DNA of 64,000 bases from Microbacterium sp. LWH11-1.2 (GCF_038397745.1 NZ_CP151636.1:496001-560000); one strand, 5' to 3'. Positions 41,279 to 50,710 are shown, counted from the first letter of the stretch. A program made the numbers and translations. The notes: generated from the letters alone by a model not told the origin.

Positions 41279-42363
41279 CCTCGACGGCAGCGACCTCCGA
41301 GGTCGTCACCTCGACGCCGGGTGCGCATCGGGGGCTGCGCTTCGTCCTGGTCCTGGTCGGCCTGATCGTCGCGCTCGCGATCACCTGCATCGCCTCGATC
41401 ACGAGCGGGCAGTACGACCTGTCCCCCACGGCCCTCGTCGGCGTGCTGCTGCGCGGCATAGGCATCGACACCGCGTGGGCCCCGTCCGCCTCGACGGACT
41501 ACGGGGTGATCTTCAACCTGCGGATGCCGCGCCTCGTGCTCGGACTGCTCGTGGGCGCTGCCCTGGCCGTCTCGGGCGTGCTCATGCAGGCGATCTTCGG
41601 CAACCCGCTGGCGGATGCCGGCGTCGTCGGCGTCTCCTCGGGCGCTGCTCTCGGTGCCGCGGGAAGCATCACCCTCGGCCTCGCCACGTTCGGGATGTGG
41701 ACCACACCGGCATTCGCCTTCCTCGGCGGCCTCGCGGCGGTGCTCGCCGTGTACTTCATCAGCCGTTCCGGCGGGCGCACCGAGGTCGTGACGCTGCTGC
41801 TCACCGGCATCGCGATCAACGCGATCGCGGGCGCGGGCATGGCGTTCTTCACCTTCCTGGGCACGACGTCGACCCGCGAGCAGATCGTGTTCTGGCAGCT
41901 CGGTTCGCTCAACGGCGCCCTCTGGTCGAACATCCAGCTGATCGCCCCGCTCGTGGGGATCGGCATCGTGATCGCCCTCATCGTGGCCCCGACGCTCGAC
42001 CTCTTCTCCCTCGGCGAGCGCACCGCTCGGCACCTCGGCGTGAACGTCGAGCTGCTGCGGATGGTCGTGATCGTGACCGTCGCGATCCTGGTCTGCGCGG
42101 CCGTCGCCTTCGCGGGCATCATCGGCTTCGCGGGTCTCGTCGTGCCGCACCTGATGCGCATGGTGATCGGTCCCGCGCATCTGCCGCTCGTGATCGCGTC
42201 CGCGGTCGGCGGAGCGCTGCTCATCGCCGTCGCGGATCTCGTCGCGCGCACCGCGGTGCCGCTGGCCGACCTGCCGATCGGCATGATCACCTCGCTCGTG
42301 GGCGGGCCGTTCTTCCTCTGGCTGCTCGTGCGCACGCGGCGGCGCTCTGGAGGGTGGGCATGA
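41275..42363 (+). CDS. hmuU: Hemin ABC transporter permease (HmuU)
   Basis: A 362-residue FecCD-family permease with about ten membrane helices. Typical motifs are RMPRLVLGLLVGAALAVSGVLMQAIFGNPLADAGVVGVSSGAALGA, GTTSTREQIVFWQLGSL and FAGIIGFAGLVVPHLMRMVIGPAH (the ATPase-coupling region). The GTG start overlaps the hmuT stop; the stop overlaps the hmuV ATG. It moves heme across the membrane as a dimer. Confidence 0.94.
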   Translation: MTSTAATSEVVTSTPGAHRGLRFVLVLVGLIVALAITCIASITSGQYDLSPTALVGVLLRGIGIDTAWAPSASTDYGVIFNLRMPRLVLGLLVGAALAVSGVLMQAIFGNPLADAGVVGVSSGAALGAAGSITLGLATFGMWTTPAFAFLGGLAAVLAVYFISRSGGRTEVVTLLLTGIAINAIAGAGMAFFTFLGTTSTREQIVFWQLGSLNGALWSNIQLIAPLVGIGIVIALIVAPTLDLFSLGERTARHLGVNVELLRMVVIVTVAILVCAAVAFAGIIGFAGLVVPHLMRMVIGPAHLPLVIASAVGGALLIAVADLVARTAVPLADLPIGMITSLVGGPFFLWLLVRTRRRSGGWA

Positions 42364-43133
42364 GCGTGCGGCTGCGCGGCGCCGACCTCACGGTGCGCGT
42401 CGGCGAGGGACGCGCGATCCTCGAAGACGCATCGATCACGATCCATGCCGGCGAGATCCACGCACTCGTGGGACCCAACGGCGCCGGCAAGACCACGCTC
42501 TTCGGCGTCCTCGCGGGCGATGTCCCCGCGCAGTCCGGTGAGGTCGTCCTCGACGATCAGCCGATCGGAGACGTGCGCGCCCGGGCCCTGGCTCGGCAGC
42601 GCGCGGTGCTCCTGCAGGAGAACACCGTGACGTTCCCGTTCCGCGCCGAGCAGGTCGTGCGGATGGGACGGGCGCCCTGGGCCCGCACCCCCGCCGCGGA
42701 CGACGACGAGCTCGTGGTCGCCTCGGCGATGGACCTGACCGAGGTGACGGCGCTGCGCGCACGTGCGGTGACCTCGCTCTCCGGCGGCGAGCGCGCCCGC
42801 GTCGCCCTCGCCCGCGTGATCGCCCAGAGCACCGGCATCCTGCTGCTCGACGAGCCCACGGCCGCACTCGACCTCAAGCACCATGAGGACGTGATGCGGC
42901 TGATCCGCGCACGAGCGGATGCCGGAGTCGCCGTCGCGATCGTGCTGCACGATCTGAACGCCGCCCTCGCGCACGCCGACCGGGTCACGCTGCTCTCGGA
43001 GGGCCGCGTCGTCGCCTCCGGCCCGCCCGCCGAGGTGCTCACGGCCGCGCGCATCGAGGAGGTCTACGGCCAGCCCGTCGACGTCTTCCCGCACCCCGTC
43101 ACGGCCGTGCCCCTGGTCGTCGCGCGGCGCTGA
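42360..43133 (+). CDS. hmuV: Heme ABC transporter ATP-binding protein (HmuV)
   Basis: A 257-residue ATPase with Walker A (GPNGAGKTT), Q-loop (LLQENTV), signature LSGGERARVALARV, Walker B (ILLLDEPTAALD) and H-loop (VLHDLNAALAHADRV). The layout is that of FecE/HmuV subunits. It powers HmuU. It is the last gene of the hmuTUV operon and is followed by a hairpin containing a dispersed repeat. Confidence 0.94.
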   Translation: MSVRLRGADLTVRVGEGRAILEDASITIHAGEIHALVGPNGAGKTTLFGVLAGDVPAQSGEVVLDDQPIGDVRARALARQRAVLLQENTVTFPFRAEQVVRMGRAPWARTPAADDDELVVASAMDLTEVTALRARAVTSLSGGERARVALARVIAQSTGILLLDEPTAALDLKHHEDVMRLIRARADAGVAVAIVLHDLNAALAHADRVTLLSEGRVVASGPPAEVLTAARIEEVYGQPVDVFPHPVTAVPLVVARR

Positions 43134-43161
43134 GGGCACGTGACCGTCCCGCGCGACGATG

Positions 43162-43202
43162 CTTCGACACACCCTGGGTCCCTGAGGCTGTCGAAGGGTC
43201 CC
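43162..43202. repeat. Dispersed CTTCGACA...TGTCGAAG repeat hairpin
   Basis: CTTCGACA (43162-43169) pairs with TGTCGAAG (43189-43196) around GGGTCCCTGAGGC-type text. The core word GGGTCCCTGAG-CTGTCGAAGGG is the same as the one inside purM. It lies between the convergent hmuV and sterol-carrier genes and may end both transcripts. Confidence 0.75.
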
Positions 43203-43210
43203 GATGCAGA

Positions 43211-43582
43211 CTAGGGACGGAGCGGCAGCACGTCCACAAGGCTGGCCCGAGTTCCGGAGGCCGCGATGCGCCCTGCTGTCTCGGCATCCGTCCAGATCTC
43301 GGCACCCGTGGCGACGGCGATCCAGGTCGCGGCATCCATCTCGACGACGTTCGGCGGGGTGCCACGCGTGTGCCGCGGCCCCTGGATGACCTGCACGGCC
43401 CCGAAGGGCGGCACGCGCACCTCGACGCTGTTGCCCGGGGCCTTCTCGTCGAGCAGCTGCAGCAGGTAGCGCACGGCGGTGGCGAGATCGGTGCGCTGCG
43501 GCGTCGAGCCGGCGGCATCCGCGGCGCGCACGGCGTCGAGGGCCGCGCGTCCGTCGATGATGTCGATCCTGCGGGAGGGCAT
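43211..43582 (-). CDS. Sterol carrier family protein
   Basis: A 123-residue protein similar to the small actinobacterial 'bacterial SCP' group. The core is TAVRYLLQLLDEKAPGNSVEVRVPPFGAVQVIQGPRHTRGTPPNVVEMDAATWIAVATG, which ends in the helix typical of SCP-x-like domains. The ligand is unknown. A TACCCT -10-like box 7 bases before the ATG suggests a leaderless mRNA. It is a single gene, divergent from nudL by 75 bases. Confidence 0.85.
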   Translation of the reverse strand: MPSRRIDIIDGRAALDAVRAADAAGSTPQRTDLATAVRYLLQLLDEKAPGNSVEVRVPPFGAVQVIQGPRHTRGTPPNVVEMDAATWIAVATGAEIWTDAETAGRIAASGTRASLVDVLPLRP

Positions 43583-43589
43583 GAGAACG

Positions 43590-43595
43590 AGGGTA
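43590..43595 (-). promoter_or_regulatory. -10 box TACCCT for leaderless sterol-carrier gene
   Basis: TACCCT on the minus strand ends 7 bases before the ATG at 43582. Confidence 0.45.
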
Positions 43596-43644
43596 CGCGC
43601 CCGAAACCTCCTCGGGCGCCCGCCCCGAACGCCTCCGACAGGCA

Positions 43645-43650
43645 TAGGCT
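43645..43650 (+). promoter_or_regulatory. -10 box TAGGCT for leaderless nudL-type gene
   Basis: TAGGCT is 7 bases before the ATG at 43658; no ribosome binding site is visible. Confidence 0.55.
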
Positions 43651-43657
43651 CGAATCG

Positions 43658-44338
43658 ATGAGCCCCGACCCCGACACCCTGCATGGCGCCCGCGCCGAGC
43701 TGCTCGCGACAGCACAGCGCAGCGACGGGTGGGCGAAGGGCTTCCCTGCGGTGTTCGACGGCGCGCAACCGGCATCCGTGCTGGTGCTCTTCGGCCGGCT
43801 CGACAGCATCCCGGCGCAGACGGACGAGCGCACCGTGGCCGCCGACCTCGATGTCCTGCTGCAGCGGCGCGCCGCCACCCTCTCGTCGCACCCCGGGCAG
43901 GTCTCGTTCCCCGGCGGACGCCGCGAGAAGACGGATGCCGATGCCATCGCCACCGCGCTCCGCGAGGCGCAGGAGGAGACCGGCCTCGACCCCGCGGGCG
44001 TCGAGGTCCTGGCCACTCTGCCGGAGATCCCGCTCGCGGCCAGCAACCACCTGGTCACGCCGGTGCTGGGCTGGTGGCGGTCCCCGTCGCGCGTCGTCGC
44101 CGTGGACCACGCCGAGACCGTGGACGTCTTCCGCGTGCCGGTCGCGCAGCTGCTCGACCCCGAGACCCGCTTCACCTCGACGCTTCATCGGCTGGGGCAG
44201 ACGTTCCGCGGGCCCGCGTTCGACGTCGACGGCACGATCGTCTGGGGCTTCACGGCGATGGTGCTCGACGCGCTCTTCGACGCCGCCGGCTGGACCCTGC
44301 CCTGGGACCGCACGGTCGAGCGCCCGATCGAGCTCTGA
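43658..44338 (+). CDS. nudL: Nudix hydrolase, coenzyme A pyrophosphatase type
   Basis: A 226-residue Nudix protein. It has the UPF0035/CoA-pyrophosphatase signature RAATLSSHPGQVSFPGG directly before the Nudix box, where REAQEETGL provides the metal-binding glutamates and Asp replaces the first Glu, as is usual in this subgroup. It likely hydrolyses CoA or acyl-CoA to phosphopantetheine and 3',5'-ADP. The ATG at 43658 follows a -10 box; the longer open frame is antisense to the neighbouring gene. Confidence 0.9.
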   Translation: MSPDPDTLHGARAELLATAQRSDGWAKGFPAVFDGAQPASVLVLFGRLDSIPAQTDERTVAADLDVLLQRRAATLSSHPGQVSFPGGRREKTDADAIATALREAQEETGLDPAGVEVLATLPEIPLAASNHLVTPVLGWWRSPSRVVAVDHAETVDVFRVPVAQLLDPETRFTSTLHRLGQTFRGPAFDVDGTIVWGFTAMVLDALFDAAGWTLPWDRTVERPIEL

Positions 44339-44376
44339 CACGCGCCGCGGCGCGAGGCGAGAGCGCGCCCGTCTGC

Positions 44377-44463
44377 GTTCACAATTCAGCAAGAACTCGC
44401 CCGGAACGCCCTGAAACTCCCCGGACACGCACCTTCCATCGCGATTCGACTGAATCGTGAACG
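44377..44463. repeat. Dispersed palindromic element, copy 3
   Basis: GTTCACAATTCAGCAAGAA (44377-44395) faces GACTGAATCGTGAAC (44449-44463). The arms are those of copies 1 and 2, with more mismatches. It lies between two plus-strand genes, nudL and purD, just ahead of the purD promoter. Confidence 0.75.
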
Positions 44464-44500
44464 CCGCACGCGCACACCGAAACGCGACGGCCGCGCTCGG

Positions 44501-44506
44501 TAGGCT
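44501..44506 (+). promoter_or_regulatory. -10 box TAGGCT for leaderless purD
   Basis: TAGGCT is 6 bases before the GTG at 44513. Confidence 0.55.
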
Positions 44507-44512
44507 GGACCG

Positions 44513-45790
44513 GTGAAGATTCTCGTCCTCGGTTCCGGTGCTCGTGAGCACGCGATCATCCTCGCTCTGCGGGCAGAGCACGCGGAGCACGAGATCTTCG
44601 TCTCCCCCGGCAACGCCGGCATCGCGCAGGACGCGACCCCCGTCACGGTCGATCCGCTCGACGGTGCCGCAGTCACCGCGTTCGCGAACGAGCACGCGAT
44701 CAACCTCGTCGTGGTCGGCCCCGAGGCCCCTCTGGTCGCTGGTGTCGCCGACGCCCTGCGCGCCCACGGTGTTCCGGTGTTCGGACCGGGCAAGGCGGCG
44801 GCCCAGCTCGAGGGCTCGAAGTCGTTCGCGAAGCGCGTGATGGATGCCGCCGGCGTGCCGACCGGACGTGCCGTGCGCGCCTCGACCCCGGCCGGCGTCG
44901 AGGACGCGTTCGACCAGCTCGGCGCACCGTACGTGGTCAAGGCCGACGGGCTCGCGGCGGGCAAGGGCGTCATCGTGACGTCCGACCGCGCCGAGGCGCT
45001 CGCGCACGCCGAGCACTATCTCCCCTCGGGCCCGGTGCTCGTGGAGGAGTTCCTGTCCGGCCCCGAGGTCTCACTCTTCTTCCTGAGCGACGGCGACACG
45101 GTGCGCGCGCTCAGCCCGGCGCAGGACTTCAAGCGTGCGCTCGACGGCGACGCCGGCCCCAACACGGGCGGCATGGGCGCCTACTCGCCGCTGCCGTGGC
45201 TCGCCGAGCAGTTCGGCAGCGAGAAGGCCTTCGTCGACGAGGTCACCCGCGACGTCGCACTCCCCGTCATCCGCCAGCTCGACGCCGAGGGCACCCCGTT
45301 CATCGGCCTGCTCTACGCGGGGCTCATCCTCACTCCCGCGGGCGTCCGGGTGATCGAGTTCAACGCGCGCTTCGGCGATCCCGAGACGCAGATCGTGCTG
45401 CCCCGACTCGTCACCCCGCTCTCGGAGCTGCTGTTCGCCGCGGCATCCGGCACCCTCGAGGACCAGCCGCAGCCGGTCTTCAGCGAGGACGTCGCGATCA
45501 CGGTCGTGCTCGCCAGCGAGGGCTACCCCGAGGCACCCCAGACCGGACGCCCGATCGAGGGACTCGAGGATGCGGCCGCCGTCGAGGGCGTGCGACTCGT
45601 GCACGCCGCGACCGCGAGCCCGGACGCACCGGGCGGATCGCTGGTCGCGACCGGCGGCCGGGTGCTGAACGTCGTCGCCGTGGCATCCGACTTCCGCACC
45701 GCGCGCGATCGCGCCTACGAGGCGATCGGACGCATCCGTCTCGACGGATCGCACTACCGCACCGACATCGCGGCCCGCGTCGCGGACTAG
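44513..45790 (+). CDS. purD: Phosphoribosylamine-glycine ligase (PurD)
   Basis: A 425-residue ATP-grasp enzyme that joins glycine to phosphoribosylamine, the step after PurF. It starts (M)KILVLGSGAREHAI, the invariant PurD N-terminus. Further blocks are VVGPEAPLVAGVADALR, FGPGKAAAQLEGSK, PYVVKADGLAAGKGV, GPEVSLFFLSDG, NTGGMGAYSPLP and VIEFNARFGDPETQ (metal-binding). The GTG start is 6 bases after a -10 box. It stands apart from the other purine genes. Confidence 0.97.
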   Translation: MKILVLGSGAREHAIILALRAEHAEHEIFVSPGNAGIAQDATPVTVDPLDGAAVTAFANEHAINLVVVGPEAPLVAGVADALRAHGVPVFGPGKAAAQLEGSKSFAKRVMDAAGVPTGRAVRASTPAGVEDAFDQLGAPYVVKADGLAAGKGVIVTSDRAEALAHAEHYLPSGPVLVEEFLSGPEVSLFFLSDGDTVRALSPAQDFKRALDGDAGPNTGGMGAYSPLPWLAEQFGSEKAFVDEVTRDVALPVIRQLDAEGTPFIGLLYAGLILTPAGVRVIEFNARFGDPETQIVLPRLVTPLSELLFAAASGTLEDQPQPVFSEDVAITVVLASEGYPEAPQTGRPIEGLEDAAAVEGVRLVHAATASPDAPGGSLVATGGRVLNVVAVASDFRTARDRAYEAIGRIRLDGSHYRTDIAARVAD

Positions 45791-45799
45791 AGGCGCTCC

Positions 45800-45849
45800 G
45801 ATCGGAGGATTCCTGCCGAATCGTCCGAGATTCCTGCCAACCTCCGATC
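45800..45849. terminator. Palindrome with internal direct repeat after purD
   Basis: GATCGGAGG (45800-45808) pairs with CCTCCGATC (45841-45849). Inside, the word GATTCCTGCC occurs twice about 20 bases apart. It starts 10 bases after the purD stop and probably terminates it. Confidence 0.65.
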
Positions 45850-45865
45850 TCCGGCCTCACCCGTC

Positions 45866-45893
45866 TTGACAGCGCTCGCTTTCTTCAAGAAAG
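45866..45893 (+). promoter_or_regulatory. hxlR promoter and palindromic operator
   Basis: TTGACA (45866-45871) is a good -35. A perfect 15-base odd palindrome, CTTTCTT-C-AAGAAAG (45879-45893), ends 7 bases before the hxlR ATG and covers the expected -10, so self-repression is likely. Confidence 0.65.
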
Positions 45894-45900
45894 TGGGCGG

Positions 45901-46374
45901 ATGCCGCTCCGCTCCGACTGGTCGACCACGACCTGCCCGATAGCCCGTTCCGCCGATGTGCTCGCCGACCCCTGGGTGCTGCTCATCCTGCGCGAGCTGT
46001 TCTCGGGCCGGAACCGCTTCGACCAGCTGCGCGACGCCACCGGGGCCGCCGACTCAGTGCTCTCCCGGCGGCTGAGCTCGATGGTCGACGCCGGTCTGCT
46101 CGTCCGCGACGACGACCCGCGATCGGGCTACCGCATGACGGATGCCGGCCGCGAGACGCTCCCGATCCTGCACGCGTACGCGCGCTTCGCGCACATCACC
46201 GACCCCGAGGGCGAGTGGGGGCTGACGGTGACCTGCGGACGCTGCGGCGAGGTCGCGGCATCCGCCGACTGGTGCGCGCCCTGCGCCGCGCCGCTCGACG
46301 CCGACAGCACGCGATGGGCGCGACGCAGCATGGGCGATGTCCCGTTCGCCCTCCTCGCGGGAGTCGTGGCGTGA
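45901..46374 (+). CDS. HxlR family transcriptional regulator with C-terminal zinc-ribbon-like part
   Basis: A 157-residue regulator. Residues 10-100 form the HxlR winged helix (CPIARSADVLADPWVLLILRELFSGRNRFDQLRDATGAADSVLSRRLSSMVDAGLL), with the conserved Cys at the start that can sense oxidants. The tail CGRCGEVAASADWCAPC has four cysteines and could bind zinc. The ATG sits close to a palindromic operator. The stop overlaps the MFS gene (GTGA), so it probably controls that transporter. Confidence 0.9.
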   Translation: MPLRSDWSTTTCPIARSADVLADPWVLLILRELFSGRNRFDQLRDATGAADSVLSRRLSSMVDAGLLVRDDDPRSGYRMTDAGRETLPILHAYARFAHITDPEGEWGLTVTCGRCGEVAASADWCAPCAAPLDADSTRWARRSMGDVPFALLAGVVA

Positions 46375-47729
46375 CCGCCGAATCGGTGGAGGAGCCCACC
46401 AGCACCCCGACCGGCCGCACCGACGGCAGGCCGCGGCGCTTCCACCCGGCGTGGACGGTCGCACTGGTCGCGCTCATCGCCCTCATCGGCGCCGCCGGGT
46501 TCCGCGCCGCGCCGGGTGTGCTGATGGTGCCGCTGGAGGAGGAGTTCGGATGGACGACCGCGGAGCTGTCGCTCGCCGTGTCGATCAACCTCCTGCTCTA
46601 CGGGCTCATCGCCCCTTTCGCGGCCGCACTGATGCAGCGCTTCGGCATCCGCGCCGTGACCGTCGTCGCGCTGTTCGTGATCGGGGCCGGGGCGGCGCTC
46701 AGCGTCTTCGTCGCGACGCCGGGGCAGCTGATCCTCACCTGGGGCGTGCTGATCGGGCTCGGCACCGGATCGATGGCGCTCGTCTTCGCCGCCACCATCA
46801 CCGACACCTGGTTCGCCACCCGGCGAGGGCTCGTGTCCGGCGTGCTCACGGCCGGCAGTGCCACCGGACAGCTGATCTTCCTGCCGGTGATCGCCGCTGC
46901 CGCCGAGGACGTCGGCTGGCGAGGAGCATCCCTCATCATCGCGGGAGGAGCGCTCGCAGTCGCGCCCCTCGTCTGGATCTTCCTCCGCAACCGACCGAGC
47001 GACCTCGGTGTCACACGCTACGGAGAGACCGAGCCCTACGCCGCACCCGCGCCCGCGCCGCGCGGCTCGGCATGGGGCGCGGCTCGCCTCGCGCTCACCA
47101 CGCTGCGGGATGCCGCACGCACGAAGACCTTCTGGGCACTCGCCATCGGCTTCGCGATCTGCGGCGCGACGACCAACGGCCTGATCGGCACCCACTTCAT
47201 CCCCAGCGCCCATGACCACGGGATGGCGACGACGACGGCCGCCGGGCTGCTTGCGGTGGTGGGCATCTTCGACATCGTCGGAACGGTGTTCTCGGGCTGG
47301 CTGACCGACCGCGTGAACCCCCGCATCCTCCTCGCCGCCTACTACGCGCTGCGCGGCGTGAGCCTGCTGTTCCTGCCGAGCCTGCTCTCGGCCGAGGTGC
47401 AGCCGAGCATCGTGGTGTTCATCGTGATCTACGGGCTCGACTGGGTCGCGACCGTCCCGCCGACGATCGCCCTCTGCCGCGAGGTCTTCGGCACCAAGGG
47501 CCCGCTCGTGTTCGGCTGGGTGTTCGCGGCGCACCAGATCGGCGCCGGCATCGCGTCGATCCTCGCCGGGATCGTGCGCGACCACACTGGTCAGTACACG
47601 TTCGCGTGGTTCGCGGCCGCCGGCCTGTGCGCGGTGGCGGCCCTGGTCAGTGCGACGATCCGTCGGCACAGGCCCGCCGCACCGGCATCCGATCCCGCCG
47701 TCGCGCCCGCGCAGCCCCTCGCCGACTAG
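46371..47729 (+). CDS. MFS transporter under HxlR control
   Basis: A 452-residue protein with 12 predicted membrane helices, a long polar N-terminus and a basic loop in the middle. The first half has FRAAPGVLMVPLEEEFGWTTAELSLAVSINLLLYGL and FAATITDTWFATRRGLVSGVLTAGSATGQLIFLPV, the pattern of the monocarboxylate/oxalate-formate-like MFS group. The substrate is unknown. The GTG start overlaps hxlR by four bases. Confidence 0.9.
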   Translation: MTAESVEEPTSTPTGRTDGRPRRFHPAWTVALVALIALIGAAGFRAAPGVLMVPLEEEFGWTTAELSLAVSINLLLYGLIAPFAAALMQRFGIRAVTVVALFVIGAGAALSVFVATPGQLILTWGVLIGLGTGSMALVFAATITDTWFATRRGLVSGVLTAGSATGQLIFLPVIAAAAEDVGWRGASLIIAGGALAVAPLVWIFLRNRPSDLGVTRYGETEPYAAPAPAPRGSAWGAARLALTTLRDAARTKTFWALAIGFAICGATTNGLIGTHFIPSAHDHGMATTTAAGLLAVVGIFDIVGTVFSGWLTDRVNPRILLAAYYALRGVSLLFLPSLLSAEVQPSIVVFIVIYGLDWVATVPPTIALCREVFGTKGPLVFGWVFAAHQIGAGIASILAGIVRDHTGQYTFAWFAAAGLCAVAALVSATIRRHRPAAPASDPAVAPAQPLAD

Positions 47730-47765
47730 GTCGGCGCGGGGTCCGGGCGCGCTCCACCCAGGGGG

Positions 47766-48494
47766 TCAGAGCACCTTCGAGAGGAAGTCCTTCAGGCGAT
47801 CGTTCTTCGGGGCGCCGAACAGCTCGGCAGGCGGGGCCTCCTCCACCACGACGCCGCCGTCCATGAAGACCGTGCGACCGGAGACCTCGCGGGCGAAGCC
47901 CATCTCGTGGGTCACCAGCACCATGGTCATACCACCCGATGCGAGGTCGCGGATGACCTGCAGCACCTCGCCCACCATCTCGGGGTCGAGCGCGCTCGTC
48001 GCCTCGTCGAACAGCATGATCTCGGGGTCCATCGCGAGCGCGCGGGCGATCGCCACGCGCTGCTTCTGACCGCCGGAGAGAGATGCCGGCTTCGCATCGG
48101 CCTTCTCGGCCAGACCCACACGCTCGAGCAATGACATCGCCCGCTCGCGGGCCTGCACCTTCGACAGCTTCCCGAGCTCGGTCGGCGCGAGGGTGATGTT
48201 CTCGAGCACCGTCATGTGCGGGAACAGGTTGAAGTGCTGGAACACCATGCCGATGCGCTGCCGCACCTCGTCGAGCTTGACGCTCTTGTCGGTGAGGTCG
48301 ACGCCGTCGATGACGACGTGCCCGGACGTGGGCTCCTCGAGCTTGTTCAGGCACCGCAGCAGCGTCGACTTGCCGGACCCCGAGGGGCCGATGACCGCGA
48401 CGACCTCGCCGTCTTCGACCGTCAGGTCGATGCCCTTGAGCACCTGGTTGTCGCCGAACGACTTGTGCAGATCCTTGACCTCGATCTTGCTCAT
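47766..48494 (-). CDS. Polar amino acid ABC transporter ATP-binding protein (GlnQ-like)
   Basis: A 242-residue ATPase. Walker A is GPSGSGKST, the Q-loop [12 protein letters not shown], the signature [15 protein letters not shown], Walker [15 protein letters not shown], and the H-loop [11 protein letters not shown]. The close match to GlnQ/HisP-type proteins indicates amino acid uptake. Its ATG overlaps the stop of the upstream binding-protein/permease gene (ATGA). Confidence 0.94.
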   Translation of the reverse strand: MSKIEVKDLHKSFGDNQVLKGIDLTVEDGEVVAVIGPSGSGKSTLLRCLNKLEEPTSGHVVIDGVDLTDKSVKLDEVRQRIGMVFQHFNLFPHMTVLENITLAPTELGKLSKVQARERAMSLLERVGLAEKADAKPASLSGGQKQRVAIARALAMDPEIMLFDEATSALDPEMVGEVLQVIRDLASGGMTMVLVTHEMGFAREVSGRTVFMDGGVVVEEAPPAELFGAPKNDRLKDFLSKVL

Positions 48495-49960
48495 GCGTTG
48501 AACTTCCTCTCCAGGCGGTTCGCGAGCAGCGTCAGCAGCGTGATCACGACGAAGTAGATGATGGCGACGATGGTCAGCACCTGTGCCGACAGGTACGTGG
48601 AGGCGATGATCTGGCGCGACACGAACGTGAGCTCGGCCAGACCGATGACGCTGATCAGCGACGTGTCCTTCAGGGTGATGATGCCCTGATTGACGAAGGA
48701 CGGGATCATGATGCGGAACGCCTGCGGGAGCACGACCTTCTGCATCGTCTTCCAGTGCCCGAGACCCAGCGAGCGGGAGGCCTCGGCCTGACCGGGATCG
48801 ACCGCCTGGATGCCGCCGCGGATGATCTCGGTCATGTACGCGCCCGTGTTGAGCGACAGAGTGATCGCGCCCGCGACGAACGGGTTGAACGTCAGACCCG
48901 GGAACAGCTGCGGGATGGCGAAGAACACGAAGAACGCCTGCACGAGGATCGGCGTGCCGCGGAACACGAACACGTAGGCCGTCGCGAGCCAGCGGAACGG
49001 CGCGAACTTCGAGATGCGTCCGAAGCCGAACACCAGTCCGAGGATGAAGGCGGCCACGAGCGCGACCAGCGTGGCGAGGATCGTGAGCCAGAGGCCCTGC
49101 ATGAGCGCCGGCCAGTACTGCACCGCGACCGAGAAGATGTCGGTCGCCTGCGCCGACTTCTCGCCGCCCGCGAGATACGTGTCGACGATCTTGTCGTACT
49201 CGCCGGATTCCTGCAGGTTCGCGAGACCTTCGTTGAACATCTCGATCAGCTCGGGGTTCATGCCCTTGTTGACCGCGAAGCCGTACTCGCCGCCGAGCTC
49301 GGGCTCGCCGACCAGGCGGAATCCGGAGCCCTGCTGGATGCCGTAGGCCAGCACCGGGAAGTCCTCGAAGTAGCCGACGGCCTGGCCGGCCTTCACGGCG
49401 TCGACCATGTCGGTCGTGTCGGAGTAGGGGGTGACGGTGAAGCCGTACTCGTCCTGGTTCTCCTCGGCGAAGGTCTGCCCCTGCGTGCCGGTCTTGACCG
49501 CCACGGCCTCGCCGTCGAGGTCGTCGAGGGACTGGATGTCGCTGGACTCGAGAACGCCGAGCTGGATGCCGCTGGTGAAGTACGGCTCACTGAAGTCGAA
49601 CGTCTGCTCGCGCTCCTCGGTGATCGACATGCCGGCCATGACGGCATCCACCTGGTTCGCCTGCAGCGCCTGCACGGCCGCGTCGAACCCGAGCTGTCGG
49701 ATCTCGACCTCGAAGCCCTGATCCGCAGCGATCGCGCGAAGCAGATCCATGTCGATGCCGACGAGGTCGCCGCTCGCATCGGTGAACTCGAAGGGCGCGA
49801 ACGTCGTGTCGGTGCCGATGACGTAGGTCTCGCCGTCTTCGGCGGCGACGGCGCTCGACGCCCCGCCGAGAAGGGCGCCGGCGGCGACGAACGCGGTCAG
49901 CGCGGTCGCGACGGCGGTGCGGCCGAAGCGGCGCAGGCGCGCGGAGGGAGTGCGGATCAC
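48491..49960 (-). CDS. Amino acid ABC transporter: fused binding protein and permease
   Basis: A 489-residue fusion. A signal peptide (to about residue 39, AVA-AED) leads into a family 3 solute-binding domain (~43-265: [54 protein letters not shown]). It is followed by a permease of five helices (~280-489) with the EAA loop [24 protein letters not shown]. Fused binding-protein/permease proteins are known in this ABC family and place the sensor next to the channel. The GTG at 49960 has GAGGAG upstream; the ATG at 50014 would add residues unlike a signal peptide. It pairs with the ATPase gene. Confidence 0.93.
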   Translation of the reverse strand: MIRTPSARLRRFGRTAVATALTAFVAAGALLGGASSAVAAEDGETYVIGTDTTFAPFEFTDASGDLVGIDMDLLRAIAADQGFEVEIRQLGFDAAVQALQANQVDAVMAGMSITEEREQTFDFSEPYFTSGIQLGVLESSDIQSLDDLDGEAVAVKTGTQGQTFAEENQDEYGFTVTPYSDTTDMVDAVKAGQAVGYFEDFPVLAYGIQQGSGFRLVGEPELGGEYGFAVNKGMNPELIEMFNEGLANLQESGEYDKIVDTYLAGGEKSAQATDIFSVAVQYWPALMQGLWLTILATLVALVAAFILGLVFGFGRISKFAPFRWLATAYVFVFRGTPILVQAFFVFFAIPQLFPGLTFNPFVAGAITLSLNTGAYMTEIIRGGIQAVDPGQAEASRSLGLGHWKTMQKVVLPQAFRIMIPSFVNQGIITLKDTSLISVIGLAELTFVSRQIIASTYLSAQVLTIVAIIYFVVITLLTLLANRLERKFNA

Positions 49961-50056
49961 GACGGATGCTCCTCGGGATCGGATGATGCGACCGGACAGC
50001 CGCCGATCATCCACCCTAACGGGCGGCCGCTCACACCTCCGGTTCGCCGGCGCCTG

Positions 50057-50587
50057 TCAGAGAGCGATCCAGTACCGGCGCAGCATCCCCTGCCCGCGCT
50101 CGGACTGGTCGCTCACGTCCTGCAGGACGCCACCCGCCTTCTCGATCGTGCGGGCGGAGGCGACGTTGTCGACGTCGCAGGTGAGGAACACCCGCTCGAG
50201 CCCCAAGGCACGGGCACGGTCGAGCCCGAGGGCGAGGGCAGCCGACGCGTGACCCTGACGTCGCCGCGACGCACGGACCGCGTAGCCGATGTGGCCGCCC
50301 GCCTCACGGAGCCAGTCGTTGAGCTCGTGCCGGAACGAGAGGAAGCCGATGACCTCACCCTCGTCGACCATCCAGTAGAGATCGTTGTGCACGAGACCGT
50401 CCGGCAGCTCCGCGGAGGTGTCGGCGTGCAGCGTCGCCTTCTCGATGAGGGCCTCGAGCGTCTCACGGTCCGGCGTGACAGGCGCCGACAGACCCGATCC
50501 ATCGACGTGCCCGTCACCGAACTCGGAGACCGCCTCGGCCCAGCTGTCGAAGAGGTCGGTGGTCGGTCGGATGAGGTCGATCGTCAT
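50057..50587 (-). CDS. GNAT family N-acetyltransferase
   Basis: A 176-residue acetyltransferase-fold protein. The acetyl-CoA loop is in VRASRRRQGHASAALALGLDRARALG (R-x-x-x-Q/R-G-x-A pattern), followed by VFLTCDVDNVASARTIEKAGGVL, the standard motif B. The substrate is not predictable. It is a single gene on the minus strand; its start overlaps nothing, and the terminator of the neighbouring MFS gene lies just upstream. Confidence 0.88.
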   Translation of the reverse strand: MTIDLIRPTTDLFDSWAEAVSEFGDGHVDGSGLSAPVTPDRETLEALIEKATLHADTSAELPDGLVHNDLYWMVDEGEVIGFLSFRHELNDWLREAGGHIGYAVRASRRRQGHASAALALGLDRARALGLERVFLTCDVDNVASARTIEKAGGVLQDVSDQSERGQGMLRRYWIAL

Positions 50588-50656
50588 CCGCCGATGACAT
50601 CACGATCGTCGGCAGAGACGCAAAACGGCTCAGCGACGAATCCGGCGCCCGCTCAA

Positions 50657-50705
50657 GTCGCGAAAAGGCACCCATCCGCGACCGGGATGGGTGCCTTCTC
50701 GCGAC
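50657..50705 (-). terminator. Terminator after the DHA2 transporter gene
   Basis: Arms GTCGCGAAAAGGCACCCATC and GATGGGTGCCTTCTCGCGAC (ending 50705) pair with one mismatch around a loop of about 9 bases. It lies 6 bases past the MFS stop. Confidence 0.85.
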
Positions 50706-50710
50706 GGGAG

